A stretch of DNA of 64,000 nt from Solibacillus cecembensis (lineage in GTDB: Bacteria; Bacillota; Bacilli; Bacillales_A; Planococcaceae), in assembly GCF_001439635.1 (NCBI RefSeq), contig NZ_LMBZ01000017.1, positions 59,519 through 123,518 of the forward strand. Direction: 5' to 3'. The translations under genes were made by a program, and so were the position numbers. Under the pieces are notes generated by a model. It did not search any database. It was not told where the DNA came from and saw only the letters and a program-made list of their open reading frames with translations. Positions 9,444 to 19,224 of this stretch are shown here, piece by piece; position 1 is the first letter of the stretch, and each line of letters begins with the position of its first letter.

Positions 9444-10250
9444 ATGTCACTACAATTTGACCATTTTGTCCATTTAACACCTGTCCCTGAGGAAGCAGCT
9501 AAAGCATTCCAATCTATTGGGCTACATGCAGTAGAAGGAGGAAAGCACGAACGGCTTGGCACTTACAATGCATTAAGTTATTTCGGGTTAAGCTATGTCG
9601 AAATAATCGGCGTTTTTGATGAAGCTTTAGTTAAAACGGCTTCGAATATTAAATATAGCTTGCGTGATACTTTTATCGAAAACCAGCTACAGCCAGGTCC
9701 ACAGCGTATCGCTCTACGCTCAAATAATCTGACTGCATTAGCAGAATATTTTCTCTCGCTTGGATTAGAAGTAAACGGACCATCCAACCATAGCCGAAGA
9801 CGTACAGACGGGTCACTTGTAACATGGAAACTTTTATTTGCCGGAAAACCAAGTGATTCTATAACATTACCCTTCTTTATACAATGGGATGAAAAGGATA
9901 ACGAGCGTCTTGAAGATTTACAACAACGTGGAGTTATTGCACCTCATGCATTAGGTGATATTTCAGTAGATGGGGCAGCATTTGCCGTAAGAAATTTAGA
10001 ACAAATTACGGCTCTTTGGCAGGAAACTTTACAACTCGATAAAGGCATAATTTACGAAGACAAAGAATGGAATGCCAAGGTACAACGTCTTTCATTACAA
10101 GGTGGTGACATTATTTTTTACGAACCGCTTGGTGAAGGTACTGTGCAAGATATTATTCATTCTAAAGGGGAAGGTTTATTCGCTCTTCAACTTAAAGGGA
10201 GCGAACCAAAAACAACTACCATCTCAAATGCACTATATCGCTTTATTTAG
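9444..10250 (+). CDS. VOC-fold (glyoxalase-like) protein, first gene of ABC operon
   Basis: Soluble protein of 268 aa of the vicinal-oxygen-chelate class. It opens QFDHFVHLTP, the typical first beta strand with a candidate metal-binding His, and has a second VOC-like half from about residue 170 (GDISVDGAAFAVRNLE). This two-module layout matches the glyoxalase-like domain proteins often encoded beside importers for sulfonates or aromatic compounds. It is followed 11 bp later by the binding-protein gene and shares a strong AAGGAGG site, so it belongs to the operon. It may process the imported compound; the substrate is unknown. Confidence 0.7.
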   Translation: MSLQFDHFVHLTPVPEEAAKAFQSIGLHAVEGGKHERLGTYNALSYFGLSYVEIIGVFDEALVKTASNIKYSLRDTFIENQLQPGPQRIALRSNNLTALAEYFLSLGLEVNGPSNHSRRRTDGSLVTWKLLFAGKPSDSITLPFFIQWDEKDNERLEDLQQRGVIAPHALGDISVDGAAFAVRNLEQITALWQETLQLDKGIIYEDKEWNAKVQRLSLQGGDIIFYEPLGEGTVQDIIHSKGEGLFALQLKGSEPKTTTISNALYRFI

Positions 10251-10261
10251 GAGGAATTAAA

Positions 10262-11248
10262 ATGAAAAAATGGCTGAGTATACTCGGAGTTTTCTTCCTT
10301 TTTACCATTCTTGCCGCATGTTCAAATGACAGCAATGACACTTCAAATGCTGACGCAACAAATAAGGGAGATGCGTTACAAATAATTAATATTGGCTATC
10401 AAAAAGGAAATACGCTCCATATTTTAAAAGAAACAGGGATTTTAGATGAAGCCGCGAAAGAAAAAGGAATTACGATCAAGTGGGAGCTATTTACACATGG
10501 CGGTACGCTAATGGAAGGAATCTACGCAGGTGCAATCGACTTTGGCCATGCTGCAGATGGTTCTGGTATTAAGGCACAAGCTTCAAATAAACCATTTTAT
10601 TACGTAGGCGCAGACGCACCAAATCCTGAAGGTGTCGGAATTGTTGCTCTTAAAAAATCAGGCATTACTAAAGTTGAAGACTTAAAGAATAAAAAAGTTG
10701 GTACGCTAAAAGGTGGAAATCATCACTACTCTACTGTTCTTGCATTAGAATCAATTGGTTTATCGGCAAATGATGTGCAATGGGTGTATCCAAATGACGC
10801 TGCACAAGGTCGCGCTATATTTGAAACAGGGCAAATTGACGCCTTAGCTTCCTATGATCCATTTTTTGCAGCTGCAGAATTAGAAACAGATTCAGTTACA
10901 TTAATCAATGGCGAGATCGACGGCTATCCAAACCGTACATTTTACTTTGCAACGACAGAATTTGCCGATAAGCATCCTGATTTAGTCCAATTTATTTTAG
11001 AAAAAATCAATGAATCAGATAAATGGGCAAATGAAAACAAGCAAGAAGTAATTGACATCATGTCCAAAGCACTTGGTATTAACAACGATGTCATCAGTAA
11101 GCAAATTAATCGCCGTACATTCGGTGCCTCCGAAATTACAGAGGACATCATCAGCGCACAACAGAAACAAGCAGATAAATATCTTGAGATTGGTTTAATT
11201 CCAGTCGAAATCAATGTGAAAGAAAGAGTTTGGACAAATAAAAATTAA
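10262..11248 (+). CDS. ABC transporter substrate-binding lipoprotein (SsuA/NMT1 type)
   Basis: Extracytoplasmic binding lipoprotein of 328 aa. The signal peptide ends in a lipobox, TILAACSNDS, with the acylated Cys near residue 20. The mature part has the SsuA/TauA/NrtA-family features: GYQKGNTLHILKETG, then GGTLMEGIYAGAIDFGHAADG, then VGTLKGGNHHYSTVLALESIG, then ALASYDPFFAAAE. This class binds sulfonates, nitrate or thiamine precursors. It feeds the permease and ATPase encoded downstream. An 18-bp hairpin directly after the stop codon probably raises its message level relative to the permease. Confidence 0.88.
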   Translation: MKKWLSILGVFFLFTILAACSNDSNDTSNADATNKGDALQIINIGYQKGNTLHILKETGILDEAAKEKGITIKWELFTHGGTLMEGIYAGAIDFGHAADGSGIKAQASNKPFYYVGADAPNPEGVGIVALKKSGITKVEDLKNKKVGTLKGGNHHYSTVLALESIGLSANDVQWVYPNDAAQGRAIFETGQIDALASYDPFFAAAELETDSVTLINGEIDGYPNRTFYFATTEFADKHPDLVQFILEKINESDKWANENKQEVIDIMSKALGINNDVISKQINRRTFGASEITEDIISAQQKQADKYLEIGLIPVEINVKERVWTNKN

Positions 11249-11293
11249 TATCTATAAGCAGATGGGCGACCCACTCCCATCTGCTTATAGATA
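11249..11293 (+). other. Intercistronic 18-bp perfect hairpin
   Basis: The arms at 11249-11266 and 11276-11293 are perfect complements around a 9-nt loop. The hairpin starts at the base after the stop codon. No T run follows, so it is better read as an RNA-stabilising or partial-termination structure than as a full terminator. Confidence 0.8.
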
Positions 11294-11309
11294 GATAGGA
11301 GGCCTATTA

Positions 11310-12074
11310 ATGAAAAAAATGACCTTTGATTTTCGCCCTTGGGCAATTCCATTTATTCTAATAATCGTTTGGGAAGTTGTTGTACAAATGGAAATTGTTT
11401 CGCCTGCGCTCTTCCCTTCACCCATTACGATTATTACAACTGGATGGAACTTGACTATAAATGGCGATTTAACTACACATATCGGTGTCAGTCTTGGGCG
11501 CGCGTTAACAGGTATGTTAATTGGTGGTGCGATTGGCTTTGCACTTGGCGTATTAAACGGTTTATCAAAAAATTGCTATCATTATTTAGACACGACTATT
11601 CAAATGATTCGTAACATCCCCCACCTTGCTTTAATTCCTTTAGTCATTGTTTGGATGGGAATTGGCGAGGATGCCAAAATCTTTTTAGTCGTACTTGGTG
11701 TGTTATTCCCTATTTATGTGAACACATTTCATGGTATTCGAAATGTAGACCCCAACTTAGTTGAAATGGGCAGAATGTACAACTTAAAGGGCTGGCAACT
11801 ATTTAGACATGTCCTTTTACCAGGTGCACTTCCTTCTATTTTCGTAGGGTTACGCTATGCACTAGGTGTTATGTGGCTTACATTAATTATCGCTGAAACA
11901 ATTCCAACTCAAGCTGGACTAGGTTACTTAGCTACGAATGCACGTGAATTTATGCAAACCGATATCATTATTTTAAGTATCGTCATTTATGCTCTCCTTG
12001 GAAAATTAGCAGATGTCATCGCGCAATTCGGAGAAAATCGTGCATTAAAGTGGAACGCTAGCTATAACAAATAA
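11310..12074 (+). CDS. ABC transporter permease (SsuC/TauC type)
   Basis: Integral membrane component of 254 aa with about six membrane segments. The cytoplasmic EAA loop that docks the ATPase is visible as [21 protein letters not shown] (near residue 155). [16 protein letters not shown] continues the typical sequence. AGGAGG lies 7 nt before the ATG. The neighbours are the binding protein and ATPase of the same importer. The family covers aliphatic sulfonate, taurine and nitrate uptake, so specificity cannot be assigned. Confidence 0.9.
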   Translation: MKKMTFDFRPWAIPFILIIVWEVVVQMEIVSPALFPSPITIITTGWNLTINGDLTTHIGVSLGRALTGMLIGGAIGFALGVLNGLSKNCYHYLDTTIQMIRNIPHLALIPLVIVWMGIGEDAKIFLVVLGVLFPIYVNTFHGIRNVDPNLVEMGRMYNLKGWQLFRHVLLPGALPSIFVGLRYALGVMWLTLIIAETIPTQAGLGYLATNAREFMQTDIIILSIVIYALLGKLADVIAQFGENRALKWNASYNK

Positions 12075-12090
12075 GAAAGGATACGAAACG

Positions 12091-12879
12091 ATGAAACATG
12101 AACCAATTCAAATTGATATCCAAAATCTCCAAAAATCATTTGGCAAAAAAGAAATCCTTCATGACATTACAACTACATTTAAAAAAGGTGAATTTGTTGC
12201 TGTTATTGGGAAAAGTGGGAGTGGGAAAAGCACATTACTACGTTTAGTAGCAAGTTTAGAAGAAATTACACAAGGGGATTTACTGTTTGACGGTGTTCCT
12301 GCTAAAAACTCCGATGCAAACGTCAAAATGATGTATCAAGATTCGCGTCTCCTTCCTTGGAAAAAAGTGATCGATAACGTGGGGCTTGGCTTAACGGGAA
12401 ATTGGTCAGCACTAGCGGAAGAAGCATTAGACAAGGTTGGGTTACTTCACCTAAAAGATGAATGGCCCTCAACCTTGTCTGGTGGTCAAAAGCAGCGTGT
12501 CGCATTAGCTCGTGCTTTAATTCATGAGCCTTCTCTTTTAATGCTCGACGAACCATTAAGTGCGCTCGATGCATTAACGCGTATCGAAATGCAAAATCTA
12601 ATCGAATTAATTTGGCAAAAAAACAACTTCACAGCACTACTTGTAACACATGATGTAAGTGAAGCGGTCCGACTAGCAGATCGCATTATTTTAATTGAAG
12701 ATGGCTCCATTGCTTTTGATGAGCCAATTGCAGTGCCTCGTCCTCGCAAATTAACGAATCCACTATTAATAGAACTTGAGGAAAAAATATTAAATCGATT
12801 AATGAACGGTAGAGAAATCGCCACATTAAATGAAAAGCAACTCGCAGTCAGTCCATTAAATCTTGTAGTTAACCCTTAA
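12091..12879 (+). CDS. ABC transporter ATP-binding protein (SsuB/TauB type)
   Basis: ATPase subunit of 262 aa that energises the importer. Walker A is [11 protein letters not shown] (near residue 38). The Q-loop lies in [11 protein letters not shown], the signature is [15 protein letters not shown], Walker B is [12 protein letters not shown] and the switch is VTHDVSEAV. The LPW after the Q-loop is usual for SsuB/NrtD ATPases. Last gene of the operon, 16 bp after the permease; a terminator follows. Confidence 0.92.
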   Translation: MKHEPIQIDIQNLQKSFGKKEILHDITTTFKKGEFVAVIGKSGSGKSTLLRLVASLEEITQGDLLFDGVPAKNSDANVKMMYQDSRLLPWKKVIDNVGLGLTGNWSALAEEALDKVGLLHLKDEWPSTLSGGQKQRVALARALIHEPSLLMLDEPLSALDALTRIEMQNLIELIWQKNNFTALLVTHDVSEAVRLADRIILIEDGSIAFDEPIAVPRPRKLTNPLLIELEEKILNRLMNGREIATLNEKQLAVSPLNLVVNP

Positions 12880-12888
12880 ATGCAAACA

Positions 12889-12929
12889 AAAAGATGGCAT
12901 GAGTTTAAATTCATACCATCTTCTTTCTT
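12889..12929 (+). terminator. Terminator of the ABC importer operon
   Basis: AAGATGGCATGA pairs with TCATACCATCTT with one mismatch. A T-rich CTTTCTT tail follows. Confidence 0.8.
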
Positions 12930-13011
12930 AATAGCTATTCAATATTAAATTTTATAAATCATCCAAAATAGGTCTTTTATTATACAACCTATTTTTACTG
13001 TTAGTGAATGC

Positions 13012-13881
13012 TTACACTAAAACAAAATAATCCATCTGAATCGATTTCATAAATCCAGCTTTTTCGTAAACACGTAGCGCACTCGCATTTTCAATCTCAA
13101 CATCGAGCAGCACCCTTTTTTCCCCGTTTCGAATCGCATAGTCCTTTACCCATTGTAATATTTGCGTACCCATTCCACGACCTTGCATAGCTGGTGCAAC
13201 CGCGAATGCTGTAATCCACTGCACTTCCCCTTCTTTACGAGTCGTGATTGTACCTATAGTCACATCGTCATGCTCGACAGTCCACATGACCAAACCTTCA
13301 GTCGTTGAATTAAAGTCGATTAAATCTAATGATTCTTCACGCATATCACCAAATGTTGACATCAAAATTGTCACAATTTCCTCAGTATCTTGTTGCACAA
13401 ATGGACGTATAATCAAACTTGGTGCATCTTGTAAAACTTCCGCCTTCGCTTCTAACGTCGCTTCTGAAAAACTATACACGTAGTTGTTTTTTTGTAAAAA
13501 TTCACGACCAAAATGGGCACCTTCCACCATTAATGCAAGCTCACCATCACTACCGCGTGTCTCCATTCCCTCATGCAGAACATTTAAAATCGCACGGCCA
13601 ATACCGAGCTGACGATACATCGGCGCAACAACCATCGACCATTCATACGTATTTAACCCCATCAAATCAATCGCTGTCCCTGCACCAACCAATTCATTTT
13701 TTTCATCGTCGTACACAAGCACATAAAAACCTTTCATCTCATAGCTTTTCGCAACAGGTAAATTCATCACTTGCTGATATATTTGCCCATCAATATGACC
13801 ACATGTTTTACATAACACTTGGATTTCTTCGTACGTTTCTTCATCTAAAGGAAACGATACTGTAATTGCCGATAAATTCAT
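13012..13881 (-). CDS. Tandem GNAT N-acetyltransferase
   Basis: Protein of 289 aa made of two GNAT folds. The first (residues 1-145) has a weakened acetyl-CoA loop, YRQLGIGRAIL. The second (about 150-289) has a good one, MQGRGMGTQILQWV, followed by NASALRVYEKAGFM, the classical end of the fold. Such twin proteins usually have one active domain; here the C-terminal one looks competent. The acceptor substrate is unknown. It is monocistronic on the minus strand and faces the c-di-GMP gene across a 443-bp gap. Confidence 0.85.
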   Translation of the reverse strand: MNLSAITVSFPLDEETYEEIQVLCKTCGHIDGQIYQQVMNLPVAKSYEMKGFYVLVYDDEKNELVGAGTAIDLMGLNTYEWSMVVAPMYRQLGIGRAILNVLHEGMETRGSDGELALMVEGAHFGREFLQKNNYVYSFSEATLEAKAEVLQDAPSLIIRPFVQQDTEEIVTILMSTFGDMREESLDLIDFNSTTEGLVMWTVEHDDVTIGTITTRKEGEVQWITAFAVAPAMQGRGMGTQILQWVKDYAIRNGEKRVLLDVEIENASALRVYEKAGFMKSIQMDYFVLV

Positions 13882-14324
13882 TTTTCCTACTCCACTTCTC
13901 TATACATCAGATGTCCTTATTCTAGTAGAGCTACTGCGGATTCGCAACTACTGATGTTTCTCTTCACCTGGAAATTTTCAAAAAAACAGGACATCAATAT
14001 TTAACTTTTAACTTAATTGGGTATATGTCCTCTAAATAACTTATGTAATCGAACTTTTAAAATTCACAAATCTTTATCCAATCATTAAGTCTATGTATCT
14101 ATGTATTTATGTATATACATTTTGCCAATTGATTTCACATATAAATTGAACTATAATTACATTTTGAAACGTTTAGTATTTTCCTCATTGCTTAAAAATC
14201 AAAATAGACTATTAAGCCTACTTACAGGATTTTCTAGATATATCCGTTAACTATAACGATGACTTATGACTGTATTTCTACTTATAATTATAGTAACTTT
14301 TTATGAAATAAGGAGGCCAAACAT
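13882..14324. other. Intergenic region with promoter for the EAL protein
   Basis: AT-rich region between divergent genes. It contains one good sigma-A promoter (14129-14157) and a leader of about 160 nt for the plus-strand gene. I see no open frame, riboswitch or terminator in it. Confidence 0.5.
14129..14157 (+). promoter_or_regulatory. Sigma-A type promoter of the GGDEF-EAL gene
   Basis: TTGATT at 14129-14134, a 17-bp spacer and a perfect TATAAT at 14152-14157. The leader would be about 160 nt. Confidence 0.65.
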
Positions 14325-16331
14325 ATGACAAAAGAGCAAACTTTTCCAACACGCATTGAACTTTCACCAGTTACTCCATTTCCTTCCTTTCTTGTATCAC
14401 TAGACGGGCTATTCCTAGAAGGTCATTTTGGCGATTATCCATATGCCACAACAGATCTAGAAGAATTAAATCTTCAACCAATCGCTGACACATTACTCCC
14501 AACACTTACTAAAGAGCTATTAGCAACGATTTTAGAAAGCACCCAGCCTTTGTGTTATCACAATGTTGAATTAGCCATTAATAACAATAAACCCATCTCT
14601 TCAACGTTGTATACAAAACCTATGAATTATCAACAACAGCAAGTTATTCACATGCTTTGTATCCCGACTGACTCCATTCGTTTAATGAATGACGAACAAC
14701 AACATTTAATCGACTTAAAAAACGGTATTCAAAATTCATTTATGACTGTAACGCTTGATAATGAAGGTTTTATTGTACATACAAACCCGCATTTTTTAAC
14801 GACAAGTCATTGGACACCGAAGCGCGTACTTGGAAAAACCTTTTGGCAGCTCTTCCCGTCAGATGATGAAAGCGTGAAAGAAGTGCAACACATTTGGAAA
14901 ACCCTTCAAAACGGCAACATTTGGCAAGGTGAGGTCCAAAAAATTACAAAGGATGAGCAACCATATTGGGTTCACTTAACAGCAATTCCGATGATTAGCC
15001 AAAATTCAATCGACAATCGTTTTTTCTTTATTGAACGCGATATTACAAATGAAAAGATGATGCAAAATCGATTGGAGAAAATTGCTTATATTGACCCTGA
15101 AACAGGGATGATTAACATACATCGACTTGAACAAATTATTAAGCAAATGATTGAGGAAGATCGTCATTTTTCATTCGTCTATTTAAGCATTGATAAGTTT
15201 TATACAATTAAAGGTTTACATGGTGATTTTGCCGGGGATTCGCTCATTTTAGAGTTCACAAAACGCATGAAAATGTACTTCCAAGACAGCACAATGGCGC
15301 GGATTAACGAAAATGACTTCGTTGTCATTACGCCATTACCTGAATGGTTTACACATGGTTTTTTAAGTTATTTACAGCAGCACCCTATTTACAATGGCAG
15401 TGTAGCCATTCCCGTTTCTATTAGCGGTGGTATTACACGATTCCCTGAAGATCAATCGACATTTGCTCAAATTATGAAAGCTTCCCTTGCGACCATTACA
15501 AATGTTCGTGCAGCAGGTGGAGATAATATTCTGTCATTATCCAATGCAACACACAAAGCATTAAACCGTAAATCCATTGTTGAGAAACGTTTATTGCTTG
15601 CGCTTGATCAAAAGAATTTACAAGTACTTTATCAGCCACAACTAGATTTAAAGTCAAAAAAAATCACAGCGGTTGAGGCGCTTGTCCGTTGGGATGATGA
15701 GGAAATCGGGGTTGTTTCTCCTGATGAGTTAATTCCTATTGCGGAAGAAACGGGCTTAATTAATAATATCGGTTCATTCATGCTTGAAAAAGCATGTGAA
15801 CAGGCAGTCGCATGGAAAAATGATGGCCTTCCAATCACAGTCGGTATCAACTCCTCTGTCCTCGAGTTCCGCGATAAAAATATGGCCAAATCGATTTTAG
15901 AAACACTTGAACGCACAGGATGCCCCGCAAATTTATTGCAAATCGAAATAACGGAGAAGTTTGCACTTGAAGCAGAAGCTGAGATGGGTATCATTAAACA
16001 AATGCGGGTATTAGAAAATGAAGGCATCGTCTTTGCTTTAGACGATTTTGGTACAGGCTACGCATCGTTCCGCTATATGCAGCTATTACCGATTTCGATA
16101 TTAAAAATTGACAAAACATTTACAAATACACTATTAAAATCAGATAAATCACGCCAGCTCGTTCATGGGATGGTCCAATTAGGAAAATCAATGAATTTAA
16201 CGATCATTGCAGAAGGTGTAGAAACTGAAGATCAGCAACTACTATTAGAAAGCTATGGCTGTGATGTAGTTCAAGGTTATTATATTAGTAAGCCTGTGAT
16301 GAATAAGGAAATTCCTAACCTCATAAAATAA
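14325..16331 (+). CDS. PAS-GGDEF-EAL protein, probable c-di-GMP phosphodiesterase
   Basis: Cytoplasmic signalling protein of 668 aa with a unique N-terminus (1-125) and a PAS domain with PAC end (about 135-250, LGKTFWQLFPSDD and IERDITNE). The GGDEF domain (about 260-405) has a broken motif: the catalytic position reads RINENDFVV instead of GG(D/E)EF. The C-terminal EAL domain (about 415-668) is complete, with EALVRW, GINSSVLEF, ITEKFALE, ALDDFGTGYAS, KIDKTF, AEGVET and QGYYISKPV. It should therefore hydrolyse c-di-GMP, with the GGDEF part acting as a GTP sensor or scaffold. A strong AAGGAGG precedes the ATG. Monocistronic. Confidence 0.92.
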   Translation: MTKEQTFPTRIELSPVTPFPSFLVSLDGLFLEGHFGDYPYATTDLEELNLQPIADTLLPTLTKELLATILESTQPLCYHNVELAINNNKPISSTLYTKPMNYQQQQVIHMLCIPTDSIRLMNDEQQHLIDLKNGIQNSFMTVTLDNEGFIVHTNPHFLTTSHWTPKRVLGKTFWQLFPSDDESVKEVQHIWKTLQNGNIWQGEVQKITKDEQPYWVHLTAIPMISQNSIDNRFFFIERDITNEKMMQNRLEKIAYIDPETGMINIHRLEQIIKQMIEEDRHFSFVYLSIDKFYTIKGLHGDFAGDSLILEFTKRMKMYFQDSTMARINENDFVVITPLPEWFTHGFLSYLQQHPIYNGSVAIPVSISGGITRFPEDQSTFAQIMKASLATITNVRAAGGDNILSLSNATHKALNRKSIVEKRLLLALDQKNLQVLYQPQLDLKSKKITAVEALVRWDDEEIGVVSPDELIPIAEETGLINNIGSFMLEKACEQAVAWKNDGLPITVGINSSVLEFRDKNMAKSILETLERTGCPANLLQIEITEKFALEAEAEMGIIKQMRVLENEGIVFALDDFGTGYASFRYMQLLPISILKIDKTFTNTLLKSDKSRQLVHGMVQLGKSMNLTIIAEGVETEDQQLLLESYGCDVVQGYYISKPVMNKEIPNLIK

Positions 16332-16334
16332 CAA

Positions 16335-16375
16335 AAAGCTCGTCAAGTAAGGTTTCCCAATACTTGACGAGCTTT
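16335..16375. terminator. Bidirectional terminator between the EAL and ThrE genes
   Basis: Fifteen-base arms (AAAGCTCGTCAAGTA) pair perfectly, with A and T runs on both sides. It ends both converging transcripts and overlaps the last codon of the minus-strand gene. Confidence 0.9.
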
Positions 16376-16850
16376 ATTTTCTCACCTTCATAAAAGATTG
16401 AATGGATGTTTTCCCTTTACTCATTATACCGAGTAACATTTGCACAATAACTTCTGCAAATACAAGTCCCATCGCGATCGCCCCTGAAATCATAAATGCA
16501 CGAATTCCATTTTGTAACCCCATAACATAGTCGAACTCCATGAAATTACGCATCGCATTATACGCAATGCCGCCTGGTACTAACGGAATAATGCCTGAAA
16601 CACTAAAAATAATCATCGGCATGCGAAATTTACGCGAAAAGAAATGGGCAACGAGAGCAACGACAAAAGCACCAATAAAAGAGGACCGAACATCATCTAA
16701 GCCCATATCTGTCACTAAATAATAAACAGTCCAACCAACTGCCCCGACAAATCCACAGGCAGGAATTACCTTCGTTGGCGCATTAAAGATGACACCGAAG
16801 CAAGCTGTCGCAACAAAGCTAAACAAAACTTGTAAAATAATCGTACCCAT
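16374..16850 (-). CDS. Threonine/serine exporter, small subunit (ThrE C-terminal half)
   Basis: Membrane protein of 158 aa with about five helices, matching the ThrE_2 (DUF3815) half of amino-acid exporters. Typical features are GFVGAVGWTVYYL, SRKFRMPMIIFSVSGIIPLVPGG and AYNAMRNFM. In Corynebacterium ThrE both halves are one chain; in Bacillales they are two adjacent genes, as here. It is second in a two-gene unit, 24 bp after the large subunit. It is predicted to export threonine or serine by the proton gradient. Confidence 0.88.
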   Translation of the reverse strand: MGTIILQVLFSFVATACFGVIFNAPTKVIPACGFVGAVGWTVYYLVTDMGLDDVRSSFIGAFVVALVAHFFSRKFRMPMIIFSVSGIIPLVPGGIAYNAMRNFMEFDYVMGLQNGIRAFMISGAIAMGLVFAEVIVQMLLGIMSKGKTSIQSFMKVRK

Positions 16851-16874
16851 AGTTGAACAGCCTCCTGAATCAAG

Positions 16875-17621
16875 TTAAAAGGATAGTACAAGTGCAATGC
16901 CCGAACCAATCGCAAATGCCGTCAAAAAGGCCTCTGCTCCCTTTGCCATCCCTGCAATAAAATGCCCTGCCATTAAATCTCGTACAGCGTTGGTAATTAG
17001 TAAACCAGGGACTAGTGGCATAACAGACCCAATAATAATTTTATCCACTTCTGTGCCAAAACCATAATGGACAGATAGTGAGGCAACCACTCCGACGCTT
17101 ACTGCCGCTAAAAATTCCGAGAAAAATTTAACACGCGTCATTTTGTGAATAATTGTTACAATATATAAACCAATCCCCCCTGCCACAAAAGCTGTCGGGA
17201 TATCTGTAAGCATTCCTTTATATAGAAACAAGAAGCAGCTACTCGCAATACTAGCGGCTAAAACTTGTAGTAAAATTGGTAAAAAATAATTCGTTTTTTC
17301 TATCCGCTTTAACTCGTCATAAGCTCGCTCTAATGTTATCATTTGAGATGTAAGCTTTCGAGATACATTATTCACAAGCACAATCCGATGTAAATCTGTA
17401 ATTCTTGTTGAAATCGATGTAATTCGTGTAGGTTGCGTTCTCCCCAGTGAAAAAATAATACCAGTTGGCGTTACATAACTTTGTGTATCCATCATATTTT
17501 GCGAACGAGCCATTCTAAGCATCGTATCTTGTACTCGATACGTTTCTGCGCCACTTTCCATCATGATGCGACCTGCTAATAAAAAACAATCAATCGCCAT
17601 TTCACTCTGTTCATATTTCAT
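16875..17621 (-). CDS. Threonine/serine exporter, large subunit (ThrE N-terminal half)
   Basis: Protein of 248 aa of the ThrE (DUF1212) family. A hydrophilic N-terminal part carries LLAGRIMMESGAETYRVQDT and TPTGIIFSLG. About five membrane helices follow, with SVMPLVPGLLITNAVRDLM, the motif mirrored in the small subunit. I placed the start at ATG 17621, 11 nt after AAGGAGG; a TTG at 17642 would overlap that site. It forms a transport pair with the next gene. Confidence 0.88.
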   Translation of the reverse strand: MKYEQSEMAIDCFLLAGRIMMESGAETYRVQDTMLRMARSQNMMDTQSYVTPTGIIFSLGRTQPTRITSISTRITDLHRIVLVNNVSRKLTSQMITLERAYDELKRIEKTNYFLPILLQVLAASIASSCFLFLYKGMLTDIPTAFVAGGIGLYIVTIIHKMTRVKFFSEFLAAVSVGVVASLSVHYGFGTEVDKIIIGSVMPLVPGLLITNAVRDLMAGHFIAGMAKGAEAFLTAFAIGSGIALVLSF

Positions 17622-17739
17622 TGCGTCGGGAACCTCCTTCAACTTCTTAGCTCATATTACTTGAAGCATAGTAAAAAAGACAACTTTTTTTTACTTTCAA
17701 CTTTTATGGATGTTTTTCAGAGAAAGGGGCGCATACATC

Positions 17740-19143
17740 ATGAAAAACAAACCTAGAAAAAAACGTGGACCTTGGATTGATCTCCTACTTATCGGTGCGA
17801 TTTTCGCATTAGGTGGAGCCATTGTTTTTTTAACAAATTTAAATGAAAAATCCTTATTTTCAAAGGGTAAAAATGCTGCTTCCAATGAGATTACTTCTGA
17901 CATTTCAGAGGAAGAATCCTCATTTCCTGGTGTAAAAATTATTACCGACATCTCCAATGATGAAAAAATGCCATTTGCGATTCAATACCCATTGACTACA
18001 TTCGAGGCATTAAATGAGGCAATTACTACTTATATCGATGATTCTAAAGATTATTACATAAGCATGATGCGACTTCAAAAAGATTTAAAAAAACATATGG
18101 GCGAACTCAATATACGATTAGATACTTATCAATATGAACACTATTATTCCTTTGTTTTAACAAATAAAGTAACTTTAAACAATCTCGAACACCATTCCAA
18201 AGTAAAAACGTTTTTAATCGACAGTAAAACAGGCCAGGTCATTGATATCGTTGCATTACTCAATGAAGATTTAAAAAGCCTAGAGACATTTTCATCACAT
18301 ATTCAATCCGAAATTTTAAAAGACCCGAAACTTAAAGGGAAAATTTCACAAGATAAACTAATGCTTGCAACGAAGCCAGAATGGTCATCATTTAGCCGTT
18401 TTGCATTAAAAGAAGAATCACTCGTTATTTATTTTGATGAAGGCGAAATAGCAGACCCTTCTGCTGGATTACTGACATTTGAAATGCCACTATCCTTCAT
18501 TAATCCGTTACTTGCTTCAGACTTCCAAATTGCAATGGAGTCAGAAGAAACGATTATTCCAAAGGTTGATTTAGATCCTTCTAAAAAACATGTTGCATTG
18601 ACATTTGATGATGGTCCACATCCGAAAGTAACAAAACAAATTTTAACTTTACTTGAGAAGTATGATGCTAAGGCAACGTTTTTCATGCTCGGTAGCCGCG
18701 TGCAGTATTATCCTAGCTTAGTAGGTGAAATACGTGATGCTGGTCATGAAATCGGCAACCATTCTTGGAGTCACCCTGTGTTAACAAAACTTTCAGCAGC
18801 CGAAGTGACGAAAGAGTTCGAATCGACAGAACAAGCGATTTTCAACGCAATTGGTCAGTACTCTACCGTTTTCCGTCCGCCATATGGTGCTACGAATGAT
18901 TCGATTAAAGCGTTGTTGCCTCGAACTTCTGTGAATTGGACGATTGATACACTGGACTGGAAACACCGTAATGCGAGCAGTCTGTTACCAATCATCCAAA
19001 AAACTATCCATAATAATTCGATTATTTTAATGCACGATATCCATCAATCTACAGCAGATGGGTTAGAAGCGGTCCTTGTCTACTTACAAAATGAAGGTTA
19101 CGAGTTTCTTACCGTTACAGAAATATTGAATTACCATAAATAA
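17740..19143 (+). CDS. pdaC: Membrane-anchored polysaccharide deacetylase, PdaC-like
   Basis: Cell-wall enzyme of 467 aa, the same length as B. subtilis PdaC. A basic N-terminus KNKPRKKRGPW leads into one membrane helix (about 14-36). A DUF3298-like domain (about 70-270) follows. The NodB deacetylase domain (about 285-467) has TFDDGPHPK with the metal-binding Asp pair, HEIGNHSWSHP with the His motif, FRPPYGATND, and LMHDIHQST. It removes acetyl groups from peptidoglycan N-acetylglucosamine or muramic acid, giving lysozyme resistance. ATG 17740 has AAAGGGG 10 nt upstream. Monocistronic. Confidence 0.88.
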   Translation: MKNKPRKKRGPWIDLLLIGAIFALGGAIVFLTNLNEKSLFSKGKNAASNEITSDISEEESSFPGVKIITDISNDEKMPFAIQYPLTTFEALNEAITTYIDDSKDYYISMMRLQKDLKKHMGELNIRLDTYQYEHYYSFVLTNKVTLNNLEHHSKVKTFLIDSKTGQVIDIVALLNEDLKSLETFSSHIQSEILKDPKLKGKISQDKLMLATKPEWSSFSRFALKEESLVIYFDEGEIADPSAGLLTFEMPLSFINPLLASDFQIAMESEETIIPKVDLDPSKKHVALTFDDGPHPKVTKQILTLLEKYDAKATFFMLGSRVQYYPSLVGEIRDAGHEIGNHSWSHPVLTKLSAAEVTKEFESTEQAIFNAIGQYSTVFRPPYGATNDSIKALLPRTSVNWTIDTLDWKHRNASSLLPIIQKTIHNNSIILMHDIHQSTADGLEAVLVYLQNEGYEFLTVTEILNYHK

Positions 19144-19163
19144 ATCATTTACACTAGTCTATT

Positions 19164-19208
19164 AAAAAATTCCACTTTCGATGCATGTCATCAAAAGCGG
19201 AATTTTTT
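19164..19208. terminator. Bidirectional terminator between pdaC and beta-propeller gene
   Basis: AAAAAATTCC with CTTTCGATG pairs with CATCAAAAG and GGAATTTTTT. It is flanked by A and T runs and ends both converging genes. Confidence 0.88.
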
Positions 19209-19224
19209 ATTTCAGAACAACTAA

